Shown here one piece after another: positions 1-11,621 of a DNA stretch of 64,000 nucleotides. The stretch covers positions 101,817-165,816 of the forward strand of contig BDDD01002386.1 in NCBI GenBank assembly GCA_001972305.1, read 5' to 3'. A program made the translations under genes and the position numbers. Numbering within the stretch: position 1 is the stretch's first letter; each line of letters begins with the position of its first letter. The notes under the pieces are model-generated. The model did no database searches and had not been told where the DNA came from. It worked only from the letters and a program-made list of their open reading frames with translations. Origin of the DNA: Cephalotus follicularis (lineage: Eukaryota; Streptophyta; Magnoliopsida; Oxalidales; Cephalotaceae).

Positions 1-1863
1 TGTGTTTTGATGCAGCACGGTCATGTGATAGCTTATGCTTCGAGACAGTTGAAGCCTTATGAAGTGAACTATCCTACACATGATCTCGAGTTGGCAGCGG
101 TAGTGTTTGCATTGAAGATTTGGAGGCACTACTTGTACAGAGAAACTTGTGATGTCTTTACCGATCATAAGAGTCTCAAGTACATCTTTACGCAGAAAGA
201 GTTGAACATGCGTCAGAGAAGGTGGTTAGAACTTCTGAAGGACTATGATCTGAACATTCAGTACCATCATGGTAAAGCAAATGTGGTAGCTGATGCTCGT
301 AGTCGGAAGAGTTCTGGGAGTGTAGCGGCTTTGCTTACTCAGCCACAGTTGATAGCTGATATGGAGCTGATGGATTTGCATCTGTATGTTCGGGGTTCTG
401 AAGGTAGTATTGCTGCGATGAATGTTGAGCCTACTCTTATATTTCGGATTAAGACAGCTTAGAGTGATGATGGTGAGCTTTGGGCCTTAGTCCAGAATGT
501 TGAAAAGGGTAAGCAATCGGAGTTTCGCATGGATGAACACGGTGTGATATGGTTGGGTAATCGGTTGTGTGTTCCGTCAGATTCTTCTATCAGAGATGCT
601 GTTTTGTCTGAGGCACACAGTTCTCCATTTTCTATACATCCGGGTTCTACGAAAATGTATAGAGACTTGAAGAAGAACTTCTGGTGGAATGGAATGAAAA
701 GGGATGTGGCGGAGTACGTTGGGAAGTGTTTGATCTGTCAGCAAGTAAAGATTGAGCACCAACGTGCTAGTGGTTTATTACAACCCTTGGAAGTTCCGGT
801 GTGGAAATGGGAAAGTATTTCGATGGATTTTGTTACGGGTTTGCCGAGAACATTAAGAAGGAATGATGCTATCTGGGTAGTAGTGGATTGATTGACAAAA
901 TCGGCTCACTTCTTGGCTATCCGAGAAGACTTTTCTGTTGACCGTTTGGCTGAGGTGTTTCAGCAGGAGATAGTGAGACTGCATGGGACTCCTGTATCCA
1001 TTGTCTCGGATAGGGATCCTCGTTTCACATCGCGGTTTTTGAAAGGGTTTCAGAAAGCTTGGGGTACCAGGCTCAGTTACAGTACAGCTTTTCATCCACA
1101 AACAGATGGGCAGACAGAGAGAACCATCCAGACCTTAGAAGATATGTTGAGGTCTTGTGCTTTGGAGTGGATTGGGAGCTGGGATGAGTATTTGAGCTTG
1201 GTGGAGTTTGCCTACAATAACAGTTGGCATGCTAGTATTGGTATGGCTCCGTTTGAAGCTCTGTATGGGAGGAAGTGTCGTGTTCCGACATGTTGGGATG
1301 AGGTTGGAGAACGAGTTATCGAGGGAGCTGAGCTAGTGCAGGTCACTACGGAGAAAGTGGCTATAGCAAGGGAGAGATGGAAGGCAGCTCAATCTCGACA
1401 GAAAAGTTATGCGGACAGCCATCGGAGGGATTTGGAGTTCAAGGTTGGTGAACATGTGTTCTTGAAAGTTTCACCTTGGAAAGGAGTCCGACGCTTTGGG
1501 CTGAAGGGAAAGTTGAGTCCGCGGTTTATCGGACCTTTTGAAGTTCTGGAGAAGATAGGCGCGGTTGCTTATCGGTTAGGTTTGCCTCCGCAGTTAGCAC
1601 ATGTCCATAATGTGTTCCATGTATCTTTGCTGAGAGGTTATCAGTATCATCCCCTACATGTGGTTCACTATCCGATGGACAGTATTCGTGAGGATCTATC
1701 TTGTGACGAGGAGGACGAGGCTATTCTGGATCGACAGGAACGGGTGACACGTAGCAAGACCGTTTCTTTTGTGAAAGTGTTGTGGAGGAATCATCCCGAA
1801 CGTAAGGCTACTTAGGATCTTGAGGAGCATATTCGGGAGCGATATCCGCACTTGTTTGTTTGA
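1..1863 (+). pseudogene. Family-1 gypsy pol, 3' part (RNase H, integrase, chromodomain-like tail), element A
   Basis: One continuous reading frame (frame of position 7) runs to the TGA at 1861-1863 with no frameshift. It encodes the end of a Ty3/gypsy polyprotein. RNase H comes first ([11 protein letters not shown], then [14 protein letters not shown] and a degraded ADALSRK as ADARSRK). The integrase zinc-binding HHCC region follows (HSSPFSIHPGSTKMYRDL to CLICQ), then the integrase core (SDRDPRFTSRF, FHPQTDGQTERTIQT) and a C-terminal chromodomain-like segment ending RERYPHLFV. Three in-frame stops break it: TAG 460-462, TGA 889-891 and TAG 1813-1815. Each is explained by one transition (CAG, CGA and TGG), judging by the H copy and the family consensus. 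The 5' part of the element lies outside the window. The same family is present as element H on the minus strand. Confidence 0.93.
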
Positions 1864-1905
1864 GATATGTTTGTGTTTGTGATTTCGGGATGAAATCTTC
1901 TTTTT

Positions 1906-1917
1906 AGGGGGGGTGGA
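1906..1917 (+). promoter_or_regulatory. Polypurine tract of element A
   Basis: AGGGGGGGTGGA lies directly before the 3' LTR. This is the usual place and composition of the plus-strand primer used in reverse transcription. Confidence 0.85.
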
Positions 1918-3060
1918 TGTAATACCCTGCTCGTTCGTAAATATATTTTACGGATTTTATGTGTGTTTTCGGGGTTTTAATTGTGTTTAAATTTAAAGTC
2001 CGGTTGCCCTTTGATTTGGGCTTATATGATTTGGGCTGACTGATACCAGTCCAATTTTGGGTACGTAATGCTATGTTGGATTTGGATTTATTTTATCAAA
2101 ATTTATTTCACTAAAACAATTTATTTTTACTTTATAAATCCTTTTTGTTTTATTTATTTTAATTATTTCTTTATTTCCTTTTTATTTTTATTTTCCTTTT
2201 CTTTTTCTTTCCGATTTTCTCTTCTTCCTATTCGTCTACCTCTCCTCACCCGATGTCTCCGTTTCCCTCATTAAATTCCACTCGTTTACAATCTTCCTTT
2301 TCCTTTTCTATTCCCCACAAATCCTCCTTTCTTCCATTCTTGGCAGATTTTGTCTCCTTTTTACCATTGTGAGAGTGACATTTCCTTTTAAAAAGTGTGT
2401 CTCCCTTCTTTGTTATGTCACTGCCGAATTCTTCTTGTGGTGTCTGTGTAGCTGCTGTGTAAACGTTTCCTCAAGTCTGAAGAGGTAAATTCGATCCTTT
2501 AGTTGTTCTTTTGAGTTGAATTCATTGAGTTGCTAAGCTTCTCTTTGTTTTGGTTTCCCTTGGTTCCTTTGGTTTCTGTTTTGTTCACAGACGAATTGTG
2601 AGTGTGTGCTAGTGTTTCTTCTACTGTTTTTGTGTTCTGGGAAATCATTACAGGTCAGTTAATTCGTTACCTCCAGTGATAATTTTGTTCTAATGTCATA
2701 AATTCAGTTTTTATGCTTTTGGTGTCTTTGGGTCTTGATTCCTGCCTAAACATGTTGTCATTGTGTTAGTAATATTGCCAACACGGTTTATGCACATAGA
2801 TATGTCACAAACTGGGTTTATAACATCCGTATTTGATAAAAGACAGAATTTGAATACATAAATATGCATTGTCTTCTTGTTTCCTTTTGTAAGTTAACCC
2901 ACTGTCAGGTTGTTTTCTTGTCAATTCTGTGTTTTTATGTCACCTACAAGTCATATATGATCATATGTTTATGTGCATATGTCTCCGGTTTAATGTAGAA
3001 ACCATTTGAATCATTTTTAGTATTGATTTGTCGAATTTCCAACTGTTCTGTCGCCCAGAA

Positions 3061-3266
3061 CAGTCGGCTGTCTCTGTGGACAGTCGGCTGGAATGGATGA
3101 GTAGTCGACTGCCATATGAATGCAGTCGACTGCCTTAGGTTGAGTAGTCGACTGGATGTATGAACCAGTCGACTGCCTGCACTTTTATTTGAGTAGTCGA
3201 CTGGACATTATGAATAGTCAACTGTCTTGCTTCCCCAGTCGATTGGTGCCCTGTATTAGTCGACTG
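3061..3266. repeat. 21-bp-phased array of CAGTCGACTG palindromes (LTR A, 10 units)
   Basis: Ten copies of YAGTCGRCTG begin at 3061, 3081, 3102, 3123, 3145, 3166, 3194, 3215, 3236 and 3257. Steps are 20, 21, 21, 22, 21, 28, 21, 21 and 21 bp. The 11-bp spacers differ from one another, so this is not an ordinary tandem repeat: only the palindrome and its phase are kept. Confidence 0.95.
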
Positions 3267-3852
3267 TTTTGCCCAGAAATGTACTGTTTTCAACTGTTTT
3301 AATTCGTTTGATCCTCGAATCGATCCGAGTCTTTTCCAAACACTATTAAGAGTCTGTTTAATACTTCTGATGTATTTTAGACTCTTATACGTATGATTTT
3401 GAATGTCTTTTTAGATTGATTGTGATTCAAGTGAAGTTTGGTTTAAGTCATCTATTCGTAAGTATTTGTGAGCGCATAAGGTACGGATCTTCGTTTCTTG
3501 ATACCCTCCTATCAGTTTTACTGAAGTAAATAAAAAATAGTTTTACTTTATGAATAATGTACGGATTTTCTGTTCCTTGGCTATCTGATGTTTCGAACTG
3601 AAAATAGTATTGCAATGTTTCTTCGTTTATGAAATCGATGATGTTTTATGATTTTGATACGTTTCGAATTTAAAGTTGGTTCGACATTTTTAAATGATTC
3701 CGACTTTATCCATGCGATATGAAATGATACGATATGTTATGATACCGTTGTGAGCGGTTTTCGAATATGTAATGTGAAAACATATGTTATGTGATTTTAA
3801 ATTTATTTTGATAAATCAATAATTTTGAAATAAATACTGAGTATTGTACCCA

Positions 3853-4110
3853 CCTATGGGGCGTACCATAGGCACATCGTAGGCCTGGCACGGGGACGTG
3901 ACACTTCCGTAGCAGTGTGATTAGACTACGGCGTCTCTGAGTGTATGAACAAATCCCATGAGGTGGATTTGTGGATTTTCTATGTATGATAGAAGCGTAT
4001 GAATCGATTCTAGTTTATGTGATTTGAGGTATGATCAGATATGTGATCCGAGGGGTGATCGAACATGTGTATGTGAGAATTGACTGGTGTAGTGCCGTAC
4101 ACTTCAATTC
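3853..4110 (+). other. Conserved structured block of family-1 LTRs (three hairpins)
   Basis: Hairpin 1 (3853-3872) pairs CCTATGG with CCATAGG. Hairpin 2 (3907-3931) pairs CCGTAG with CTACGG. Hairpin 3 (4077-4110, 34 nt) pairs GAATTGA with TCAATTC and inside it GTGTA with TACAC. Hairpins 1 and 2 recur in M, N, Q and H with small changes. Hairpin 3 recurs in Q (43299-43332) and H (62633-62666), each exactly 34 nt. Its function is unknown; RNA packaging, dimerisation or translation signals are guesses. Confidence 0.7.
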
Positions 4111-4696
4111 TAGTGGGCATGTGGAATTAGCGTCTCCCTTGCCAAATTTATGATATGTGATATGTATACGGCTCAGTATGAACTATGATTTTTGATGTTT
4201 TAAAATGTTCCGTAATTGTTTCAAAAGATATGCAATTGTTATTTGAATATGATTAAATTGTTTTATCTGTTGAAGATTTATGTTACGTTATTATTGAAAT
4301 ATTAATGTTTTTATATTACCGTTTACTGTTTTATTTCCCTTATCCGTACTGAGGTTTGCTCAGCCGCGTTTTTGTTTCCATGCGGCAGGTTTTCAGGAGC
4401 AGCGGGGGAAAGTGTGATTGAGTGATGACCACCCTATGTGTTGGATTCTTAGGAGAGTGATCCTTATGTTATATTTAGTGGTCAGAAACATTGATTATTA
4501 TGTTTTTAAATTGGAACTGAATTATGTTTTGAGTTTTCCGCAACTTCTTAATATGTTAAATGGTTAAGCTTTAATGTTATGATATGACTGCCACGTTTTT
4601 GGCTGTTATTGACTAATAAAGTAAACGTATGATTTGATAAGTAATGTTATGTATGATATGACCCTGTGACGACTCCCGCCGTCCGGGGGTGTTACA

Positions 4697-6865
4697 CACA
4701 TCATATCATATCACATTGCATATCTTATCACATATGCCAAATACTAGAATCGATTCATACACCTCTATCATACATAGCAGATCCATAAATCTACCCCATG
4801 TGATTTATTCATAAAATACAGAGACGCCGTAGACTAATCACACCGCTACGGAAGTGTCATGTCCCCGTGCCAAGTCTACGATATGCCTATGGTACGCCTC
4901 ATAGGTGGGTACAAATACTCAGTATTTAATCATTTCTAAAATATTGATTTATCAAAATCAATTTAGAAACACATAAAATTTGCCTTTTCAAAACATATTC
5001 AAAAAGCATTATCAAACGATACATTTCATATTTAGAGTATCAACTCATTTATTTCTCACTATAAACGAGATGATCATAACATATAACATATCATAATGTA
5101 TCATGGCATAAGAATAAAGTCGAGAACATTCAATATCACAAAATGTCAAAACTGACTTTATTTCTGGAACATATCGAATTCGAATCATAGCGAAGTTCAT
5201 AAAACCAAAGAAACGTCACAAGGAAACGAATATCCATTCATAAATCAAAACTAAATTTTGTCTCAATAAAGTCGAAGCGAGTATCAAAGAGCAGAATATC
5301 CGTACCTTATGCGCTCACAAAAGTACTAACGAAAAGATTGTTAAGTTAAACTCCCTTTTGAAGCACAACAATCTAAAAGACACAACTATTCATATAAGGG
5401 ATATTAGAAACATAAAATAGATTCATTACAGTGTTTAGAATAGACCTAGATCGATTCGAAGAACTAACAAACCAAACAGTTGAAAATAGGAATTTTCTGG
5501 GCAAAACAGCCGACTGTTACAGAGCCCCAGTCGACTGAGGAAGCTTGGCAGCCGACTATCCAACAGGGCCAGTTGACTACTCAAAACAGACTGTAGCAGT
5601 TGACTGTGACAGAGGTCCAGCCAATTGTGCAAAACAAAGAAGTCGACTGTTTTCATAAGGCAGCCGACTACTCAACCAAACCAGCCGACTGTCCATAAGA
5701 ACAGCTGACTGTTTTGGACAACAAAACAGCATAACTTGACATTTTTCAATGCAGAAACTATCCAAACATGTATACCAGAATACCAAAAGCCTATAAACAC
5801 TTATATGTGACATTGCCTGTTGCTTAGACAGTTAAAAAACACAGAATTAACATATCTTGTGAGACCAGTGGCTATATTCAAAGGAAAAGAGAGGAAATCC
5901 TATACACATGCATACATCTATCAAACCAAATTTACTGTCCAAAGCTACATTCAGTTTCTAGGATCAGATTACAACATATACATATGCTAAAGGACTGATT
6001 AACAGGTCCATAAACCATGATAGAAAACAAAGGGACTGGAATCAAAACTCTAACAGCCTATATGCATATCAAACCGAATAACAATGTGGAACAAACCATC
6101 ACAACAAAGATTACTAACATGTAATGGTTTAACAGACACTGGAACAATATGAGAAACACCATAATTTATTGATCACCTGGCTGTACACAAGAACAATGGG
6201 AAGAAAAAGCAAAGCAATACACAACCTTAATGCCAGCCGAAAGAAACATAACCCAATAGAAAAACAAAGGATTGTGATAACATAACAAACCTGGCTTGAT
6301 GAACACGAATACACAAGAATGCAAAACGAATTCCTATATTGCAGAGTCGACAGTGGCTTACAATGTTAAGAGAGAATGTCATTACACGGTGAATAAATAA
6401 CAAACTTAAACAGAAAAGAGAGGGGATTTCGGCTAGGATATGGAAAGAAGAAACAGATTTGAGTTGGATAACGAAACAAAAGAGAGATATTCGGGATTGA
6501 GGGAGAGAAACGGGTTAGAAGATAAGGGAGAGGAGAGATACGGGGAAAATAAATAGAAAGGGAGGGAAGAAAGGAAATAAGATAAGTAAAATGAAATAAA
6601 AATAGAAAATAAAAGATTTCATGTAAATAAATTTTGAAAATTGTAAAATTGTAATTATGCAAGTTAAAAAAAATGACATAAGCATAAACCCATCTTTAAA
6701 GCATAAACATACCCACATACCCAAAATCCAGGCTGTATCAGCCAGCCCCAAACACATAGGCCCAAACACAGGGCAAACGGACTTCATAACAAGACAATTT
6801 AAAAAGCCCGAAAATAACCAGATTACAATTCGTAAAATATGCATACGAATAAGCAGGGTATTACA
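4697..6865 (-). repeat. Partial family-1 LTR in minus orientation (LTR M)
   Basis: This reads as the reverse complement of the A and Q LTRs. Its right end, GCAGGGTATTACA (to 6865), is the complement of the LTR start. Its left end is cut by insertion of element A; the missing LTR end should lie upstream of the window. The five bases after it, GACAC (6866-6870), are the expected TSD. Frames open here are non-coding LTR. Confidence 0.9.
5507..5711. repeat. 21-bp-phased palindrome array (LTR M, 10 units)
   Basis: Units of the CAGYCGACTG type begin at 5507, 5528, 5549, 5570, 5597, 5618, 5640, 5661, 5682 and 5702. Steps are 21, 21, 21, 27, 21, 22, 21, 21 and 20 bp. In LTR orientation the long step falls just before the last four units, as in A, N, Q and H. 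Confidence 0.93.
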
Positions 6866-8188
6866 GACACATAAGAGAGAAGCACCTGGCGTTAAAACGC
6901 CAGGCACTTCAAGCAAAAAAGGGAGAGACACGAAAGAGAGAGCGGGAGAGAGAACCAGAGCTGGAGAGAGAGGCGCCGGAGAAGATGACGACGCTGGCGA
7001 GCGAACGACGTAGGTCCTCCACTGCCAATGGTGAGCTCCTTCCTTCTCCTCTCTTTTCTTTTCTTTCCTCTGTCGCCCGAAGCCTTGCCATTGCCGTGCA
7101 TTCCACCACCGGTTAGCATCGCGGGAAGGTCCGGTCTTCACCAAGGAGGCCGGCTACACCTATTTTAGTGGCTGACTTGGCGCCATTCGGCCGAAAACGG
7201 CCGGATTCGAACTGACGAGTTGACTCAGTGAAGCTAACTCGCTGCCACCTTTAACCGCGCGTTTAGCGCTGAGTCTCAGCAATTCTCGGGCAGTGGTGTG
7301 TTGATATGATTATTGTGTGGCTGTTGAGGCGTTGTTCGGCCGAAAACGGCCGGGAATGGTTGACTGAGTTAACCCAGCAAGCTTGACTCGCTGCCTGCTG
7401 TGACCGCCGGTTCCTTGGTGAGTCTCGATGAGTTTAAGGCTGGAATATGTTAATCTAATGCTAGTGTGGTGTTTTTGGGTGGCGGCCGGAGTTGTTTAAC
7501 GTCCGGCGAGTCAACTCAGTGAGTTGACTCACTGCCGGCTGTGACTGCGCGATTTACGGTGAGTCACGGTTACCAATGTGTAGATCGTAACGAAATGTGT
7601 GATTGTTATTGCAGCGATGCTGAAAGAGAAATAGAGCTCTGTTAACACCAAATGGAGCTGTGATCATGATCGCGAGTGAAGCTTATAGGAGGAGGCGGCT
7701 AGTCGATTCCACTGCAAGTCGTCCCGACTCGCAAGCTCAACCGTTAACAAGTAGGTATACATATGCTCCAACGGTACATGCCCAGATGACTATGGGCTTG
7801 ATCCCCTTCGTATAGGCCGGTATGGGACGGTAGTATACGAATGGTAGATCATTAAAGTAGGGTTACACTGTTTTACTTGCATTCCTGCATTTTGAGTGGA
7901 TTCTGTTCATTGATGATTGTATGCTAAGTTGATTGTTATGGTTATGCATGATTACTAGCTACGTGGTTTAATGAACTGTGTACGAGTATAATGGACTAAA
8001 TGGAGAATTGAGAGAAGTTGAGCTTCTACTTTCTCTCAATTCAAGGGTCATGAAAATGGAAATGGTTTATGGGTTATGGATATTGTATGGATTGATCAAT
8101 TGTATTGCATGAGACTAAATGAGATAACCCATTCACGACCCTCATATATGTCATGAAGGTCATGAATGTTAGACCACATAATGTTTAT

Positions 8189-8290
8189 CCCACATCGTGG
8201 GAGGATCGATATGGACAATGTTACCCCACATCGTGGGAGGATCGATATGGATAGTGCTTGCCCCACATCGTGGGAAGACCGATATGGACG
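8189..8290 (+). repeat. 36-37-bp minisatellite with hairpin core, 3 copies (LTR E)
   Basis: CCCACATCGTGGG (stem CCCAC/GTGGG) occurs at 8189, 8225 and 8262, each followed by a GGATCGATATGGA-like tail. Open frames on both strands here are a by-product of the repeat. Confidence 0.88.
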
Positions 8291-8399
8291 GTATGGTATG
8301 GATATGGTATGCATGGACCTATGGTATGCATGGTGTGGTCAGTGTTATCTCGACCCTATTCGTCTATGACACAGAGAGTGCGTAGATAATGGAATGGAC

Positions 8400-9480
8400 C
8401 TTATGGATGGTTATGGAATGTATTGTTATCAAATCGTATAGTACCGCATCGTTATCATATCGTATAGTACCGCATCGTTATCATATCGTTATGGATCGTA
8501 TCGATATTGTATCATTATCAAATCGTATCGTATCGTTATCGTATCGCATCGTTATATATAGTATCGGTATCGTATCAGAATAGGACCTACGAGGGACTAG
8601 TATATCGGACCAGGACCTTCGAGGGATTGGGATGGTATCGTTATCGGACTAGGACCTACGAGGGACTAGTATATCGGACCAGGACCTTCGAGGGACTGGG
8701 ATTGTATCGTTATCGGCTAGGACCTACGAGGGACTAGTATATCGGAATAGTGATCGTATCGTTATCGAATCGTATCGTATCGTTATGGATCGTATCGTAT
8801 CGTCATCGTATCGTTATGATTCGTATCATATCGCTGGACTAGGTCCATTATGAACAAGTCCATATTGTAATAAGGGTTGGGACCATTGTGAACAAACCTT
8901 ATCATATCGCTATGGTTAATGCTACGGATGGCTATGGATATGGTTACGGAAAACTGTTACGGTAAACGGTTATGGACAATATTGAACCAAGACCTTTGGG
9001 AACTGGGTAATCGTATCGGTATCGATCCAGGACCTTCGGGAACTGGGTAATCGTATCGTTATCGTGCCAGGACCTTTGGGAACTGGGAATCATATCGAAT
9101 TGTTATCAAATCGTATCGTATCATTATCGTTATCGTATCGTTATAGATCGTATATATATCGTTATTGGACTAGGACCTTCGGGAATTAGTATATCAGACC
9201 AGTACCTTCGAGGAACTGGGAATCGTATCGAATTGTTATCGAATTGTATCGTATCGTTATCGAATCGTATTGTATTGTTATAGATTGTATAATATCGTTA
9301 TCGAATCGTCATGGATTGTAAATGGTTATGGAGAGTAAATGGATGTGAATTGTAAATGGATATGGACCGTAACGGTTATGGTTATTGAGGACAACGGTTA
9401 TGGCTATGGATGGATACGATATGGTTATGGACCGTATCGCTATGGATCATGATGGTACTGATTGTTATGGTATGGATATG
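8400..9480 (+). repeat. TATCG-rich cryptic simple repeat with longer units (LTR E)
   Basis: About 1.1 kb is dominated by TATCG and GTATCGTTATCG words. A 68-69-bp unit containing AGGACCTACGAGGGACT starts at 8582, 8651 and 8719. A shorter unit with AGGACCTTCGGGAACTGGG occurs three times near 8990-9090. Later parts degrade to TATGGATCG and GGTTATGG words. I see no coding potential. Confidence 0.85.
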
Positions 9481-10385
9481 ATATGGTTACGGTAGGACCA
9501 TGGTATGTATCCCTAGATGGTTGTTGTTGATCCCATTCTTATACGCCGGTATGGGACGGTTGTATACGAATGGTAGATCCTAGCGTATATGAATCTAGGG
9601 GAATGGTTGTAATGGGCTAGAACCTTTGGGGTCTGACATTGGCCTGTTAAAGAGTGATGATTGATTTGATCCCATTCCTTACACCGGTATGGGACGGTTG
9701 TATACGAATGGTAGATCACATGTTTTATTGGTCTCTAGGTTATGATGCACGACCTTTATATTATGAGCTACATTGCTATGAATTGGCATTCATACATCTC
9801 TTGCCATGCATACATCTCTCATATTGTACACATATCTGCTGCACTTCTATTTGTTCATTGCATATGTATATCCTACACAACCTTCTGGTTGCTGACCCAT
9901 TGCATTGTATTGTAATGTAATGGGTCAGGTTCAGGTCCAGGTGACGCGCAACAGTGACCAACCAGGTTAAATCGCATGGTAAGGATTTACATCTCCTCTG
10001 ACCTACTTTGACCTGCCGGCTAGTGGCAGTGCTTGATCTATATGAGTGTTGATGTAAAGGATATGGATGGGACCTACTACTGTGATTATTGTTGATTCCT
10101 CCTTCGGGAGTGTGGTTGTTGAGGGCTGAGCCCATATATATAAATTGAGTTTTTCTTTACAGGGGGTTTAGTCCGATAAACGAATACTTCATGCCGAAAT
10201 TTCAGGAAATTCCAAGAGTTAGAATATATTCATGATTGATTATTCTGCTTGCTTGACTTTGAATTAAGTTTTATAAATTTGAAATATAGCACTTTAGAGA
10301 ATATGAATACGAATGGATTGACTGAATGGAAGGCATCTCACGTGTCGGATCGTGGGGGTTCACTCTCGCGGTTCAGGGCGTGACA

Positions 10386-11161
10386 CTCTGACCACACCAT
10401 AAACATGCTCCAAATTGGTTGATCAATACAACACTACTGGAGACTTGATGTGACTCGCTACAGAATGCGCTGTCACGGTCGGCAATGAGTCTAACTCATG
10501 AGCTGACTCACCGGACTTCAAAAACTCCAACCGCTTCATAAAAGTACCACAAAACCTTCAGTTCTAGGCATCTACACCCAACACTCGTAGAGAATCAGCG
10601 CAGGTTTGCCTCACCAGAGCTCAGGCCAGGTCACCTAAACTTCTGTCACGCCATAACTAGCATCAAAAGCCTTCAATCTACCAGTGGGTGACCGAGACTC
10701 GCTGTGACTCGGCGCAAAATGCCAACCATGGGTGGCGGTGAGCCGAGGTGACTGTGTTGACTCAGCTGGCACAAAAACGTAGGATTCATGCTGGAAAAAG
10801 CTTAAACCGTCATCACCATGGGCATAGCTGATCTTCTAGACAATGACCGGCTCCACCTACAGTGATAGCGGTGGCGGAAGAGCAGTGGCAGTGACGACAA
10901 TGCTCGGGGAGGAAGAAGGAAAAAGAGAGAGAAGGAGAGGAAGAGGCTTACCGTGCAATGGAGATCGGAGTCTTCTCTTCCTGGTCTGGCACCTTCATCT
11001 TCTCTGGGGCTCTCTCTCTTTCTCTCCTGCTAACTGGTTCTCTCTCTCTCTCTGTCTCTCTCTCTCTCTTCTCTGGCACGGGCACTTTATGAGCCCTCTT
11101 CTTTCTATATACGGGCGCTTCATGCGCCTGTAATTTTTTCTTTTGGCTTCGGGGCATTACA
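10386..11161 (-). repeat. Family-2-like LTR fragment, minus orientation (LTR F)
   Basis: The right end GGGGCATTACA is the complement of an LTR start TGTAATGCCCC, as in D (TGTAATGCCC). On the minus strand it shows the family-2 order: GC hairpin (11111-11131), GA-rich tract, and a donor-like GGTAAGCCTC. It is cut on the left by E. AGCAT (11162-11166) is the expected TSD position. Confidence 0.78.
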
Positions 11162-11550
11162 AGCATCTTTAGTTTGTTTTGGTCAAAATTTATATCTCCC
11201 TCTCCTTGACTTGGATTTTATGATCTCTCTTGGTGTGGACTATCTTAGAGATATCATACAATTGCTATTCAAGTGCCTTGAAGTAAGATAGGTTTTGAAA
11301 AGTAAAGTAGTACAGGAATCCAAAGTAAGTTTGATCTCTATCTTCTTCTCTTAATATTTTATGTTGTTATATCAAAGTATTTGATCAAATGAGATCTCCG
11401 TATAGGTTTTTAATCTTGTTAGTCCATTCCACTTAGGATTGTATGATATGGTTAGATTAAGAGTCAATATAGCCACTTTATATAGAAACCAACAGGAGAT
11501 ATGCCTCTATTTCATGTTGTGCATGCATGTTTTAAAGCAGACTTTCGAGT

Positions 11551-11561
11551 CTATATAAAAG
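11551..11561 (+). promoter_or_regulatory. TATA box upstream of the antisense ORF
   Basis: CTATATAAAAG is a near-perfect plant TATA box 60-70 bp upstream of the ATG at 11622. A start of transcription near 11583-11590 would give a 5' leader of about 35 nt. Confidence 0.6.
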
Positions 11562-11621
11562 AGGCTCCCCTATTCTTTCTTGGTCACATTTTCCCTCCTA
11601 AGGCTAGGTATCAAAGATTGA

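Larger units (their letters stand above)
1918..4696 (+). repeat. 3' LTR of element A (family-1 gypsy)
   Basis: The 2779-bp LTR starts TGTAATACCC and ends GGTGTTACA. It aligns by eye along its length with Q, N, M and H. A TATA-like TTTATAAAT is at 2131-2139 (same place in N), followed by a CT-rich leader. A splice-donor-like GAGGTAAAT (about 2482) and an acceptor-like TTACAGGTCAG (about 2650) are followed further down by a CGTAAGT donor-like site (about 3459); these recur in N and, more loosely, Q. The palindrome array is at 3061-3266 and the structured block at 3853-4110. The next five bases, CACAT (4697-4701), should be one TSD copy; its partner is outside the window. It is inserted in LTR M. 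Confidence 0.93.
7800..9717 (+). repeat. Three dispersed copies of a 51-bp motif in LTR E
   Basis: Copies lie at 7800-7850, 9529-9579 and about 9668-9717. Each begins GATCCC, has the core CCGGTATGGGACGGT and ends TATACGAATGGTAGATC. The last two flank a separate segment and the first is 1.7 kb away. Confidence 0.85.
6866..10385 (+). repeat. Family-2 gypsy LTR, 3' part (LTR E)
   Basis: It is homologous to the LTRs of element D from their GA-rich leader to the LTR end. The end is GGTTCAGGGCGTGACA, against GGTTCGGGGCGCGACA in D. About the first 310 bp, judged from D, are displaced upstream by M and A. Contents in order: a 20-nt hairpin (6885-6904), GA-rich leader, splice-donor-like ATGGTGAGC (about 7028), acceptor-like TTATTGCAG (about 7614), a 38-nt hairpin (8005-8042), a minisatellite, a TATCG-rich tract, and a 51-bp motif present three times. 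It lacks the GTCGAC array of the D LTRs. No internal element sequence follows, so it may be a solo LTR; CTCTG (10386-10390) would be its TSD. Confidence 0.87.

Noticed and set aside
3061-3266. Array resembles a CRISPR: short palindromic repeats with unique spacers
   Set aside because: The repeat is only about 10 bp, degenerate, with 11-bp spacers, inside plant LTRs and without cas genes. It occurs in many LTRs on both strands.
4690-4705. Head-to-head LTRs A and M as an inversion
   Set aside because: M continues at an internal LTR position, as expected if A simply inserted into M; the missing part of M should lie upstream of the window.
6366-7144. Long minus-strand frame up to 209 codons
   Set aside because: It spans the border between LTRs M and E and consists of GA/CT-rich LTR leader; no homologous frame is kept in D.
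8096-8385. Overlapping open frames on both strands
   Set aside because: They are by-products of the 36-37-bp minisatellite and not conserved in related LTRs.
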